DNA of 64,000 nucleotides from Sesamum alatum (GCA_034509735.1 JACGWO010000003.1:14508001-14572000); one strand, 5' to 3'. Counted from the first letter of the stretch, positions 11,601 to 23,158 are shown. The notes: generated from the letters alone by a model not told the origin. Numbers and translations: made by a program.

Positions 11601-12707
11601 CTGGGTACAAAATAAACTTGCTCTAATTCTATGCTAATGGTATCACTAATAACTAAAGTGGCGGATCCTACTGCTTCTGCCGAGATGGCCTTGCCATTTC
11701 CAAGCTTCAGGATCATGTCCCCGCTACTTAGTTTTCTGCTTCTTTTCAACACCTGCAGATCATTGCAAATGTGAGCTCCACAGCCGGTATCCAATACCCA
11801 AGAGGCAGAATTAGTGACCATGTTAACCTCAATCACAAATATACCTTGGTTTGAGAAGAGTTTGGGGCACTCTCTCTTCCAATGCCCTTTCTCACGGCAG
11901 TTGATACATATGTCATATGCCTTCGACTGTTGCTTGGAGACAACCTTTCCCTTTCCTTTGCCTTTCCCCTCTTTGGCAATGGGAAACACTCTGAGTGTTC
12001 GTAGCTGCTATGACTGCCTTTCCCTTCCCTTTCTTCCTTTTCCAACGTCCGGCGCCCTTGCCTTTCGTCTTGGAAGTAGAAGCACCTCCAAACAATACCG
12101 AAGGCGTGGACTTCTTAGTCGTTGCCTCGTATTGCACCAACATATTGATCAACTCATGAATACCCTTCTCAAGTGCATTCATGTTGTAGTTGACAATAAA
12201 TTGATCAAAGGAGGGTGGAGTGACTGAAGGATCACATCTATGTACGTTTCGTTATCGAGACCTGCCTTTAGGTCCTCGAGCTTTTCCACTAGGGTAAGCA
12301 TTTTAACCCCATGCTCTTGTACAGAGGATCCTTCTGTCATTTTAGTTCCAAAGAACGCCTTGGTCGCGACATACCTAGTATGCCGGTCCGGGACTGCATA
12401 GCAATCCTTAATGCGAGCCATTATGGAAGGGACATCGTCTAGCCTTTCATATTGCTTCTGAATCTCATTGGTCATCGAAGCAAGTATGATGCTACGAACC
12501 TTCCGGTTATCCTTATGCCAAGTCTCGAACGTCTCACGTTCCTCTGGCGTGGATCCTTCCGGTAAGGTCCTAGGGAGAGGCTCGTCCATGACGTAGCCTT
12601 GGTTCTCATAATCCAGGACTATCCTGAGATTGCGCAACCAGTCGTTGTAGTTGGTTCCATTAAAATTTATTTGTCTCAAGAATGGTTGAAAGTGGGTTCT
12701 TAGACAT
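8652..12707 (-). pseudogene. Fam2-1 gag-pol polyprotein, frameshifted
   Basis: The start codon (CAT at 12705-12707 on the plus strand) begins MSKNPLS, which is conserved in all families. In order: gag with NYNDWLRNLRIVLDYENQG; CCHC knuckle CINCREKGHWKREC at 11867-11908; protease DTG at 11783-11791; integrase with WHARLGHIS and CESCLRGK zinc-finger halves near 11390 and 11290, catalytic Asp (HTDVCGP) near 11200, Asp (RSDRGGEYLS) near 11015 and Glu (SERRN) near 10905; RT with YVDD at 9629-9640; RNase H 9150-8660; stop 8652-8654. The product would cover capsid, protein processing, integration and cDNA synthesis. About eight one-base indels break the frame (for example near 12670, 12180, 11990, 11355, 10905, 10095, 9560 and 8930). 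Most lie in short homopolymers, and the near-identical LTRs show the same kind of change, so this may be an intact gene with sequence errors. Confidence 0.92.
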
Positions 12708-12814
12708 TTTAAAAATCTACATGTTGAAAAACAACGCGCGATCAGCAGAAAGTAAAGACGGTGGTTTGATAAAAATAATTAAATGCTTGGTCTTTAGTCA
12801 TTTAATCCTCCCAC

Positions 12815-12822
12815 TATTTATA
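12815..12822 (-). promoter_or_regulatory. TATAAATA box upstream of gag (Fam2-1)
   Basis: The minus strand reads TTTTCGTATAAATAGTGGGAGG, about 108 bp before the gag ATG. The same box at the same spacing occurs in Fam2-4, Fam1-2, Fam1-3 and Fam1-5, and in Fam3 as TAGAAATA. An internal promoter is possible; so is an unrelated RNA role. Confidence 0.4.
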
Positions 12823-12958
12823 CGAAAACACGGTACTCTCAAAACGTAGTTTTCGGGAAATCCTTTCCTAGTGGGCTTGGGATCCACAGCGATTTTTTCC
12901 CATACCCCGCTTTTACGATTCGCATGGAAAAGATCCTGTGGGAGGTATTCCATACCAT

Positions 12959-13191
12959 TCTCGTTCCACGAGATTCCCAAGATTATTGCCTCACCCTTTT
13001 GCATGATCCCGAGGACTCCAAGCGAATCATGCTAATTAGGCGTTAGACCCGACCCAATCGACCGAGCCATGGACCCACTAGTACCCCCACGACTCGTGAG
13101 ACAGGTAGCAGCAGCCCATTTTTCGTTCATGACATAGTGCAGCTTCCTTTAAGTACAATAACGTGCCACGACTCGTGAGACCACGCTATTG
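12959..13191 (-). promoter_or_regulatory. Leader hairpins II, III and IV (Fam2-1)
   Basis: Hairpin II pairs 13182-13191 with 13156-13165 (RNA CAATAGCGTG with CACGTTATTG, one G-U) around a loop holding CACGAGTCGTG (13167-13177). Hairpin III carries the same near-palindrome at 13088-13098 between CTGCTACC (13104-13111) and GGTACTAG (13078-13085), one mismatch. Hairpin IV is TCTCGT/ACGAGA around GGA at 12959-12973. A self-complementary loop on a stem just before gag is the form of retroviral dimerisation signals; that role is inferred. Confidence 0.6.
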
Positions 13192-13483
13192 ACCTAAAAC
13201 AGCTTCCTCACTATGCCACGGATTGGAAGGCATGGACGAACTCCTAGAGTTCATGTCCACTTTATCTAGGGTCTAATATTTCAACATTGGTCCAACCAAT
13301 GTGAGAGTAGTGAATGACCGAGATCTCATAATATATCCATACATTCATCCATAATGCATAAATAAAATCCATTCATAGCAGTTATACATGATAAATAAAA
13401 CCCATTCATCCATCATAATAACCACATGCAAAATTAAAGCCTAGCACGCCCCTGTTGGATGATCACAAGCCCGAATCCTATGC

Positions 13484-13507
13484 GATCCACTGAGCCCGCA
13501 GTGGATC
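13484..13507 (-). promoter_or_regulatory. Leader hairpin I (Fam2-1)
   Basis: Perfect 9-bp stem GATCCACTG/CAGTGGATC with loop CGGGCT as RNA. It matches Fam2-4 at 50622-50645 and corresponds to Fam1 and Fam3 versions with G-U changes. Confidence 0.6.
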
Positions 13508-14240
13508 TATGGTCAATCTAGGGTTGGTCCTATACTATTACAATAATAGTAACCAATCATCATTCTGATGGGCCTTGGTCTCTTTTTCTCTTTCTTCACT
13601 TCATGGAAAACCCAAGGGACCTCCGGTCTGGGCTCTCCATGTGGTCCTTCCTTCTTCTCCACCAATTACAAAAATGGAAACCTCACTCCTAGTCTACTCT
13701 CATTACATATAAAAAAAAATTAGAAAACCCCAGCGAAAACCCGGGGGGAGTACATAAGGAGGGAGGTAGAAAGCCTTATTATTCCAAGGCACTAGAAAGA
13801 GAGAAGGAGAAAGCAGTTTAAAGAGGCACACAGGCCCAACAGTAAATTAAACCATACGTTCGGTCTAGGGCTCGTGATCATCCATTTCCATCCAACACAC
13901 ATAATTACATGATCTAATCACATAATCATAATATTCCAACAACACATGATTTCCAATCACATCAATCCAAAATAAATGAACATGTGCGTAACGTGTGAAA
14001 AATAAAACACAAATATTGGTAATAAAATTTTTCTCGTTTTAGGAAAACCTTTCCTCATTATTTTAAGTAAAATAACCCCGGGATTCTAAATCCAATTTAT
14101 TTTACTCCTAAAATAATGTCTTTAGGAATTTAGGCAAAATTGAACCCAAAAAACGAATTTTCAGAATTAATTCAAAATTAAAACTGAAAATAAATTTAAA
14201 ATAAATAATAATGCTAGGGTTTCAAAAAAAAAAAACCCTA

Positions 14241-14875
14241 GCTGCAGCAGCCGCCGGCCGCCGCCACCGGCAGCAGCCGGCAGGCCGTGCGCGCAGGCAG
14301 CAGGCCCAGCCTGCCGCCCCTGCGCGAGCAGGCACTGCCTGGCCGGGCGCGCGCGCGCAGGCCCCTTGCCTGCGTGCGCGCGCGCCTGGCCGGCAGCGCG
14401 CTGCGCGGCCTGGTGTTCCGGCAGGCCGACGCGCGCGCAGGCTCCTTTGCCTGTGCGCGCGCGCTGGCCTGCTGGCCACCGGCCGCGTCCCTGCGTCGCG
14501 CGCAGAGCGCGCGCGCAGGCGCGCACTGGGCGTGCCTGCCGGGCGCGCGCGCGCAGACGCTCCGTCTGCGTGCGCGCGCGCCTGGCGGCGCGCCTGGTGC
14601 CCGTCCGCGCGCGGGCTCCTCCGCCCGCCAGCCTTGCGCGCGCGCGCGCATGGGCGCGCCTGCCGGGCGCGCGCGCGCAGACACCTCTGTCTGCCCCGCG
14701 CGCGCCTGGAGGCGTTCCATGCGCGCACGCCCGCGCGCAGCCAACCCGGCTGCGCGCTGCCCCCTGCGCGGCCGGCAGCGCGCGCGCGCGCGCAGGCTTC
14801 CCATGCCTGCGCGCGTCTGCCCTGCCGGCAGCGCTCGGCTGCGCGCGGCCAGCCTTCCGGCTGGCCGGCTGTGAC
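14241..14875 (-). repeat. GC-rich, CGCG-dense leader cassette
   Basis: About 635 bp built of CGCGCGC runs and recurring GCAGGC, GCCGGC and CTGCC words, flanked on both sides by strongly AT-rich DNA. Other elements have a shorter equivalent at the same leader position (about 95-130 bp in Fam1, at least 98 bp in Fam2-4). Internal near-repeats such as GGGCGCGCGCGCAGAC (near 14540 and 14667) suggest growth by local duplication. Alternating CG runs could adopt Z-form or strong hairpins. Coding potential is rejected. Confidence 0.75.
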
Positions 14876-15070
14876 GTTTTCTCGTTTTTCAGATTAATTC
14901 CCATCCCGATTCCCAAGAAAAAACAAAAAATACCAATATTCAGCAATTCACACGAATTAAAAACAATAAAATAACATGCTTCAAGAATCAAGAAATTCAA
15001 GATTTAATTACAACATGCTATTTCACGTTTCATGCTTAAAACGCACATAAACCCTAGGCCTATACACCGA

Positions 15071-15087
15071 ACCGGGCTCTGATACCA
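15071..15087 (-). other. Primer-binding site of Fam2-1
   Basis: The minus strand reads TGGTATCAGAGCCCGGT one base after the 5' LTR end. It is the intact copia site for the 3' end of initiator-Met tRNA. Confidence 0.92.
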
Positions 15088-15088
15088 C

Positions 15089-17082
15089 TGAAAGATTATG
15101 TGGATCGTCCCGGGAAAAGCGCGAATGCGGAAGCGCGGTATAATAAAAAAATAAATGCGGAATTTAAACATGCTTTTAAATTAAAACACGTTTCAAAGGG
15201 TGTGCCTTTGAAATTTCCCGGGCGTTTCGGTGTATCTCATGAACGAATAACATAAAATAAATCATGGAGGCCATAGGGTTGGAAAATAAAAGAGGACGAA
15301 AAAACATAAACGAGACCTACCCGTTGTCGTTTTCGTCTTCAACGGCTACACGCGTTGTTCCCCGTTTTGCACCAAGATCTCGTTCTTGAGACCCTCCAAA
15401 TCGTGACACACGATCCACCCACGTATCTTGCACGTCGTGCTAGCAACGAACAAGTTTATATTTTGGAGTGGATGAATCAACGACACGTTATGAATTAACG
15501 GTATTGATTCATCAAGTTCTAATGTTCCAAGAACAAGAGAACAAAGAAAATAATTTTCTTTGGAGAGAGAGAGAGGCGAACGAGAGATGAGAGGGAGAGA
15601 TCCGTGTGTGTGTGTAGTAGTGTGTGTGTTGGAGATTCATCATCATGTAAATTGTAGGATGCTAGGGGTTTATATAGAAGAGGAGTTTTAATCCTCTTTA
15701 AACTCCTCTTTTAAGAACTCTAATTTGACTAGGATTTTGACCTAGTCAAAGTCCTAGTCAAACTAGTGTTTTGACCTAGTCAAAACGATCCTAGCCATCC
15801 ATCTCTCCCATTAATCTCAACCGTTGATTTGATTTAATTTAATTTAATGGAAATATTTAAAACCTATTTAAATATTTCCAAGAGGCTAAAATAAATATAA
15901 ATATTATTTAAGCCCATTAAATAAATCCCTTTGATAAATCCAATTTATCAATTTAATTCCTTCTATCAAAATAGAAAGAATTATTTCTCCAAGAAAAATA
16001 AAGGTCCCGATTAAATCTAATTTAATCATTCCTTCACTCCAATATTTAATTCCAAATTAAATATTTAATTGTGTGTGGATAGTGTGTGACTCTTTAGGTT
16101 CACCATTCAGCTAGACTTGGTCGGATTCCTAGAATCCGTCCGTTACCATGGTGGCCATCTAGCAACGGTCCATGGCACTAGAGACTAGGTGAAATATTCA
16201 GGGATGAACATTTAGGCTCTAACAGTACGCTTGTCCTTCTGTCTTCGGTCTCATCACTTAGAGTCTAGGGCACGGAAAATGCAGGTACCCATTTTGGACC
16301 TAAGTGTCGGTCTGTCCTCACTAAACGCCGCAAGGGAATCCTTCCCTTCTGTTCAGTCACTGTGGCCACAGTTTTAGGGACAAGACCTAGAGTATACATT
16401 GAGACTCAACTGCCAAAACCTATTGACAGGAGACAGATCCTTTCTTGGAAAACTACTGTCACTTTGCACACCAGAACTGCACTAGACATGGCTTATGACT
16501 ACCAAAGAGAATTCTGGCAATCTCTCACCATATCTAAGATACAGCCCTGATGTACAGGTAAACTCAGCAATTCCTCAAGTCAAAGGACTTGACTGTACCG
16601 TTGGAACCGGGAATACTCGTCATACCTTGCAGACCATACTCAAGGTCCTCCGTAAGACGGTTCCCGCGAGTCACCTCAGTCAGCTGCGTCCTCGCATGCT
16701 AACCCACTAACACTGCTTAGACGATCCTCGTCACCCGTCGATGAAACACGACAGCAGATGCTTAGTGCAAGTCTCAAATGGAATCCCGGTACCCATTTTC
16801 GGGATTCCTTGACTTGGAGATTTCCGGACTGATTCGGGAAGACTGATTCCATGGACCTACCTCCAAGCGTAGTCCCAGTCCCGAAATTGATTCTCAGTCC
16901 GTGGGCTTTGTTTGCGTAGTGAACAGATATGGATAAATAGGTGCAAGTGAACACAAACAAAGTAATGCCAAATGAAAATTCACTTCTTTATTCATTAATG
17001 ATTTATCAAAACACCTATAATTGTCTAGACATAGGTTACATATACCCGCCAAAATTGGCTTACATGGTCACCTATTCTAACA
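15089..17082 (-). repeat. 5' LTR of Fam2-1
   Basis: 1,994 bp and near-identical to 6637-8635. The differences I see are one-base indels, for example AAACATGC against AAACCATGC, CGTTTCGG against CGTTCGG, and CATGGTGG against CATGGGTGG. It ends CCTATTCTAACA before the CAAAC duplication. Confidence 0.95.
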
Positions 17083-17087
17083 CAAAC

Positions 17088-17810
17088 AGCATGAACGTGT
17101 CTCCGAGTGCATAGGAGATACCTCTGTCACATACTGACAGGGGACGGATCCTCTTCTTGGAATGCACCGTCCTCGCTACACATTCTGTCTGCACTGGACA
17201 AGGCTTATGATAATCATCTTACAGAATGATTACCTCTCGCCAGATCCAAGATACAGCCGTCTTGTGCACGCGACTGCCATGATCCTCGAGTCTGAGGATT
17301 ACTCCCGTACTATCGGAACCGGGGAAAACCAATCATACCGACCAAGCCTCCAAGGCTTCCATGTGATGATCCCCGCGAGTCAGTCCAGTCGGCTCTACCC
17401 CAGTCGACCAACCCATCAAGATCGTGTAGGCGTCCCACGCCTGTCGCCGATGAAACATGGCACTCATCCAATGAACACGACTCTTGACGCAAGTGTCAAT
17501 AGGACTCTCGATGCCCTGTCTCGAGGTCCTCGACTTGGAACGTTTCAGACCCAACTCTTAATCAGTTGGTTTCATGACCACCATCCAATGCGTGGCCCAA
17601 CTGCACGAGTTGTTATCCATGGTCTGTGGGCTTTGTTGCGATATAAGTTAAACACCGGTTTAACAAATGTAAGATGAGCGCAACAAAGAAGGTACCATTG
17701 GTGACGAACACTCATCTTATTCATCACATAATAATATTACATTCATATCAAGTTGTCGGATAGGTTACAAATTGCCAAACCTATTGGCTTTCTGGTCACC
17801 TATTCCAACA
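17088..17810 (-). repeat. 3' LTR of Fam1-3, proximal part
   Basis: Continuation of 5139-6636 after the Fam2-1 insertion; 17083-17087 is the second CAAAC copy. It ends CCTATTCCAACA (TGTTGGAATAGG as element start), followed by the polypurine tract. Confidence 0.93.
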
Positions 17811-17821
17811 ATCTCCCACTT
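17811..17821 (-). other. Polypurine tract of Fam1-3
   Basis: The minus strand reads AAGTGGGAGAT adjoining the 3' LTR, two bases after the pol stop. Confidence 0.85.
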
Positions 17822-17823
17822 GA

Positions 17824-20800
17824 CCTAAAGCCAATCACCCATTGACCTCGAACCTCTTATTCAGATGGTGAGTATGGGCAACTTGCGACATGGGCTTAGC
17901 AAGTGGATCTGCTATGTTTTTCTGCGGAGCTGACTCGGTCCAACCGAACGTCAGTCCTGCTATCCATCTCTCTAAGTAGATGGTAGCGTCTAAGAATATG
18001 CTTGGATCGTGATGAGATCTCGGTTCCTTTGCTAGCGCTATCGCCCCGTTGTTATCATGAAAGATAATTACAGGCTTAGCAATGCTAGGTACTACATCCA
18101 ACCCTTGGATGTAGCTCATCAACCAAACCACTCCTTAGCAGCTTCCAAAGCCGCTATGTATTCAAAACTCTATAGTGGAGTCCGCCGTGGTAGCCTGCTT
18201 GGAACCCTTCCAAGTAACCACGCGACCATTTGGTCTAAAATACAAAACCATACTAAGACTTGGCATCATCATCATTCGACTGGAAGCTAGCGTCGCTATA
18301 GCCTTCCAGTATCAACCCTCCACCGTCGTAGATCAAGAACATGTCCTTAGTCCTTTTCAGGTACTTTTGGATAGTCTTGACTGCACTCCAGTGATATCGG
18401 CTAGTTACGCTCAAAGCGAAAGCCACATCAGGTCTAGTGCACTGAACAACATACTGTATGCTGCCTACGGCTGAAGCATAGGGGATGTCCAACATCCTTT
18501 TAAGCTCCTCATCAGTCTTAGGAGACTGCTTCTTGGATATCTTAATTCCATGCCTCATAGGAAGGAATCCTCGTTTTTGAGTTCTCCATCTTGAACCTCT
18601 TCAAGACTTTCTCAATGTACGAGGACTGGGCCATTCCTAACATCCTTCTAGATCTATCCCTGTAGATCTTGATGCCAAGGATGTAGGATGCCTCGCCCAT
18701 ATCCTTCATGGAGAATTGCATTGACAGCCAAGCTTTAGTGGTACCCAACATCTTAGTATCATTCCCAATGAGCAAGATGTCATCCACGTAAAGCACCAGA
18801 AACGCAACTGAGCTCCCACTGATCTTCTTGTATACACAAGGTCGGACTCGTTCTTGATGAAATCATATCCCCATATGACTTCATCAAAACGTATGTTCCA
18901 GCTTCGGGTTTAACCCCTTTTTGGTGGATCTGCTAGGGTTCAAATCTTATTTGTACCCATCGAGTCCATCTCGGATTTCATGGCCTCAAGCCATTTGTCT
19001 GAATCGATGTCCGACATCGCTTCTCCGTATGTCTTTGGATCATTATCCAACTGACCGGTCAGGCCCTGAAACCCATACCTATCAGGTGCATGGGATACTC
19101 TGGCCGACCTACGGAGGACTGGAACAATATCAGTGGGAACCACTGGCTCAGATGTCACTGCCGCCTCATGGGGTACCTCACTTGATTCCTCAAGGAGTAC
19201 CTCATCGCGTCGTTTATCCGATGGAAAACCTTTTTCCAAGAACACTGCGTTTCGCGAGACAAAAAACTTTTGCTCGGACGGATCATAGAAATAATACCCC
19301 GCAGTTTCTTTCGGATAGCCGATGAACCTGCATAAACTAGACCTCGAGTCCAGTTTATCTCCCACTAATCTCTTGACATATGCGGGGCAACCCCATACTT
19401 TCAAGTATTTGTAGGAGGCAGGCTTGCCATGCCATATCTCATATGGCGTCTGGGATACCCTTTTAGATGGCGCCAAGTTCAAAACTTTGGCCGCCGTCTT
19501 AAGAGCGTATCCCCAGAAGGAAAGGGGTAGTTCGGTAAAAACTCATCATGGATCGGATCATGTCCAACAAGGTCCGATTCCTCCTTTCAGACACACCATT
19601 AAGCTACGGTGTTCCAGGAGGGGTCCACTGAGAGAGAATCTTATTCTCTTTTAGATAATCAGTAAACTCACCACTCAAATACTCTCCAACCTCGGTCCGA
19701 CCGAAGGGCTTTGATCTTTCGACCGGTTTGGTTCTCTACTTCAAGTCTGTATTCTTTAAACCTTCCAAAGGCTTCAGACTTGTACCTCATCAGGTAAACA
19801 TAACCATACCGTGAGTGATCATCGGTAAAGGTTATGAAGTACGAGTACCCACCTCTAGTCTGAGTATTTAGTGGACCACAGACATCTGTATGGATCAAAT
19901 CCAACAGACCACTGGCTAGCGGACTTTGTCCAACAAAGGGTTTCTTGGTCATCTTTCCCTTTAGACAGGATTCGCAGGTTGGTAGGTTGTCCAAATCGTC
20001 TATCTCTAGACTCTTTGAGTCCACCAACCTTTTTATCCTATCTTTAGAGATATGACCTAACCTCGCATGCCATATCTGTGCGTTATTATGATCATTACGT
20101 TTTCGTTTGTGTTCTGCAGTCATAATCCAATTAGACTGTTGAAGTATGTACAGACTGTTGACCAATGTACCAAGCAAATGAGAAATACCACCTTTGATAA
20201 TGAAAAAACCGTTTTTATTGATGGTAAATTCATATCCCTCCTTATCAAGGACCGGGATGGAAACAATGTTTTTGATCATGCTAGGTACATAAAAACAGTC
20301 ATTCAGTACAATCCTAACATGACTACTAATGGCTAGCTCTAGTGATCCTACGGCCTCCGCAGCAACGGCCTTGCCATCGCCTAGCCTCAGGATCATCTCA
20401 TCCTTGGTTAGCCTTCTGCTTCTTTGCAGTGCCTGCAGATCATTGCAGATGTGAGCACCACACTCGGTATCCAATACCTATGAAGCAGAATTAGTAATCA
20501 TATTAACTTCGACCACAAACACACCTGGGTTGGAGAGGAGTTGTGGGCACTCCCTCTTCCAATGCCCTTTCCCTTGGCAATGCATGCAGACATCATTTGC
20601 CTTGGACCGCTGAGAACCACGGGCCTTCCCTTTCCCTTTGCTCGGTGCAACCGGAGCAACAGGGACGCCCGGAGCGTGAGCAGGAGCCACAATCGTCTTC
20701 CCTTTACCCTTCTTCCTCTTCCAGCGTCCGACCCTCTTGCCATTCGCCTTGGAGGTCGAAGCCTCTCCTATCAATACCGCCGGCGCCGACTTGTGGGTCG

Positions 20801-21386
20801 TTGCCTCGTATTGGACCAGCATGTTGATCAACTCATGAATAGACTTCTCAAGTCCGTTCATATTGTAGTTTACAACAAACGGGTCATAGGATGGAGGAAG
20901 CGACTGGAGGATCACGTCAATGTACGTGTCATTGTTAAGCCCAGCTTTAAGGTCCTCGAGTTTCTCCACTAGGGAGAGCATCTTGACCCCATGACTTTGT
21001 ACAGACGCTCCTTCAGCAAGCTTGGTGCCAAAGAATGCTTTTGTGGCGGCATATCTAATATGCCTATCCGGAACTGCATAAACCTCGTTCATGCGGAGCA
21101 TTATGGCGGAGACGTTGTCCAGCCTCTCATACTGCTTCTGGATGTCGTTAGACATCGAAGCCAGTATGATACTACGTACTTTCCGGTTGTCCTTATGCCA
21201 TTTCTCGAACGTCAAACGTTCTTCAGGCGTGGACCCCTCCGATAAGTCGCTCGGTGGCGGCTCGTCCAAGATGTAGCCTTGGTTCTCGAAACCGAGGACA
21301 ATCCTCAGGTTACTCAGCCAGTCCGAGTAGTTCGTTCCGTTGAATTTGTTAGTCTCAAGAATCATGGTTAACGGGTTCTTAGACAT
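17824..21386 (-). pseudogene. Fam1-3 gag-pol with RT deletion
   Basis: Gag starts at the conserved MSKNPLTM (ATG 21384-21386); an in-frame ATG 51 bases upstream is less likely because sister copies start at MSKN. Gag runs open to a TAG just before the protease, with CCHC knuckle CMHCQGKGHWKREC near 20550-20590. The protease motif reads DTE instead of DTG. Integrase keeps WHARLGHIS, CESCLKGK, HTDVCGP and RSDRG, then shifts frame near 19690 (extra A). The linker is open to 18940. At about 18909 some 340 bp encoding the first part of RT are missing (GVKP joins directly to the codons of RSWNIRF, out of frame). YVDD survives at 18779-18790, followed by RNase H with further shifts. The same deletion and at least two other lesions occur in Fam1-5. 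It encodes no working RT; gag up to the zinc knuckle could still be made. Confidence 0.93.
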
Positions 21387-21484
21387 ATCTACATTATTAA
21401 AAAATGTAAAGCAGAAATTAGCAGATGATGGTAACATTATTGTTCAAGTTGAAGACTTGGTCTTTTAGTCTTTAACCCTCCCAC

Positions 21485-21492
21485 TATTTATA
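21485..21492 (-). promoter_or_regulatory. TATAAATA box upstream of gag (Fam1-3)
   Basis: TATAAATAGTGGGAGG on the minus strand, about 99 bp before the gag ATG, as in the other Fam1 and Fam2 copies. Confidence 0.4.
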
Positions 21493-21625
21493 CGAAAATC
21501 CGCCACTCTCAAGCGGAGTTTCGGGAAACCATTTCCTAGTGGGCTTGGGATCCACAAGCGTAATCTCCATGCCCCGCTTTTACGATTCACATGAAGAAGA
21601 CCTTGTGGGAGATATCCAATATCAT

Positions 21626-21861
21626 TCTCATCCAATGAGATTCCCAAGATATTTTGCCTCACCTATTCGCATGGTTCCGAGGACTCCAAGCGAACCATGT
21701 TACTCAGTGTTAGGCCCGACCCATCAACCAAATCATACCTCAAACTGTCGCCCCCCACGACTCGTGAGACAGGGAAACAACGAGCGCAGTCTTTTTGTTC
21801 ACAACAATAGTGCAGCTTTCCCCTATTCCAAGTGTGCCACGACTCGTGAGACCACACTTGG
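21626..21861 (-). promoter_or_regulatory. Leader hairpins II, III and IV (Fam1-3)
   Basis: Hairpin II is a perfect 9-bp stem CCAAGTGTG/CACACTTGG (21853-21861 with 21828-21836) around CACGAGTCGTG (21838-21848). The stem sequence differs from Fam2 but pairing is kept. The second near-palindrome is at 21756-21766, with a weaker stem. Hairpin IV is TCTCAT/ATGAGA at 21626-21640; Fam2 has TCTCGT/ACGAGA, a compensated change. Confidence 0.6.
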
Positions 21862-22118
21862 GTAGTGGTAGCTTCCTCACCACATTGCTGTGGATGGAAG
21901 GCTCGGACAGACCAAAATACCATTTTGATCCAAGTCCGTTCTGGGCCTAATATTTAATTTGGTCCAACCAAATGAGAGTTTTGTGTATGACCGAGACCTC
22001 ATCACATTATTGTGTTTTAGAATGCATAAATATCCAATATTTAAATCGATAAATAAATACGCCGCATGCAGAAAACATAGCATACCCCTGTTAGGATGAT
22101 CACAAGCCCAACCTATGC

Positions 22119-22142
22119 GACCCACTGAGCCCGCAATGAGTC
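22119..22142 (-). promoter_or_regulatory. Leader hairpin I (Fam1-3)
   Basis: As RNA GACTCATTG pairs with CAGTGGGTC around CGGGCT. Relative to Fam1-2 a C has become T, which still pairs as G-U. Confidence 0.55.
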
Positions 22143-23140
22143 TATGGTCTGTCTAGGGTGGTCCTAAATTATTACAATAATAATAAACCCATTGTCATTC
22201 CAATGGGCTTTGAAGTGCTTCTTGTTTCACGCCTTGATGCTCCTCCTTGGGGTCTCCGACTCCAATTGCTTGATAAAATTGAAATCTCACCAATCCTATC
22301 TACTCTCATTACAACTGAAAGTAATACATCGGTAATAAAGAAAACAAGCCTTAACATCATGAGGCTGAAAATACAGGAGATGATAGTCCCAAAAACAAGA
22401 GGCACGCAGGCCCCACCCAACAGAAAATAAATATACATTCATTCATCCTTACACAAGGTCTAGGGCTTTGTGATCATCCCATGTTGATTCCAGCAACTCA
22501 CATATAACACAATTATTCCAAATAATCATGCAATAAAACCAGTGGATATTCCATATATCCAAGTGATGTCCAACATCACAAAAGCATAAATATACAAATA
22601 ATATGCAAAATTCAAATTTTAAATTTAATGGACCTTTTAAACAATGCATCCAATGCATGTATTAATCCCAAATTAATTAAGCAAATTTAATTCAAGGAAT
22701 AATCCAATTATCCCAAAATCAAAAATGCAAAATTAACATATTTTCAGAATATTGTGCAGAAAATACAGAAAATCGAATTTTCCGGAAAAAGTCGAAAAAA
22801 CGGCACAAAATGGCCCAGCCGTTGTGCTGGCCGGCCGCCCGCGCGCACAGGGCAGCGCGCGCGCGCGCAGGCGCCCGCCTGCGCGCGGCCACTGCCGGCC
22901 CGACCAAATTTTTTTTTTTTTTTTTAAAAACTGTTTCAGCACAATAACATTAATATTATTCTGAAAATAAGCATGCAATTTTAGATCCAATCTAACAAAA
23001 TTAAGCATGCCAAAAGTCCATTAAATCCAAACAATTGAATCATCATATTATTCATATATTTATGTAATCTAACATGCCAATAAAGCCATTTAAAAGCAAG
23101 TAGATCATGCCAAACACATAGATCTATGCCCCTTACATCG

Positions 23141-23158
23141 GACCGGGCTCTGATACCA
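23141..23158 (-). other. Primer-binding site of Fam1-3
   Basis: The minus strand reads TGGTATCAGAGCCCGGTC, two bases after the 5' LTR end. Intact. Confidence 0.92.

Larger units (their letters stand above)
12708..15088 (-). other. Fam2-1 leader (2.4 kb) between PBS and gag
   Basis: An unusually long untranslated leader. From the primer-binding site towards gag it has an AT-rich stretch, a GC-rich cassette (14241-14875), AT-rich DNA, a pyrimidine-rich run ending CTTTCTAG (AG at 13792-13793, minus strand), hairpin I (13484-13507), hairpins II to IV (12959-13191) and a TATAAATA box (12815-12822). The ORFs over the GC-rich part are open in nearly all frames because stop codons need A and T, and they are rejected as genes. 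Confidence 0.85.
6637..17082 (-). mobile_element. Fam2-1, complete 10.4-kb copia element
   Basis: All structural parts are present on the minus strand: 5' LTR 15089-17082, primer-binding site 15071-15087, long leader, gag-pol 12707-8652, polypurine tract 8636-8646 and 3' LTR 6637-8635, bounded by CAAAC duplications. The two LTRs (1,994 and 1,999 bp) differ, where I compared them, almost only by one-base indels in short homopolymers, with no clear substitution. Either the insertion is very recent and the indels are read errors, or both. All enzyme motifs survive, so this family is the best candidate for an autonomous partner of the defective elements here. Confidence 0.96.

Noticed and set aside
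14167..15000. Five overlapping long ORFs on both strands (168-277 codons)
   Set aside because: They lie over the CGCG-rich cassette, where stops are rare by composition. The predicted proteins are Ala/Arg/Gly/Pro runs with no domain, and the region is untranslated leader in a known position.
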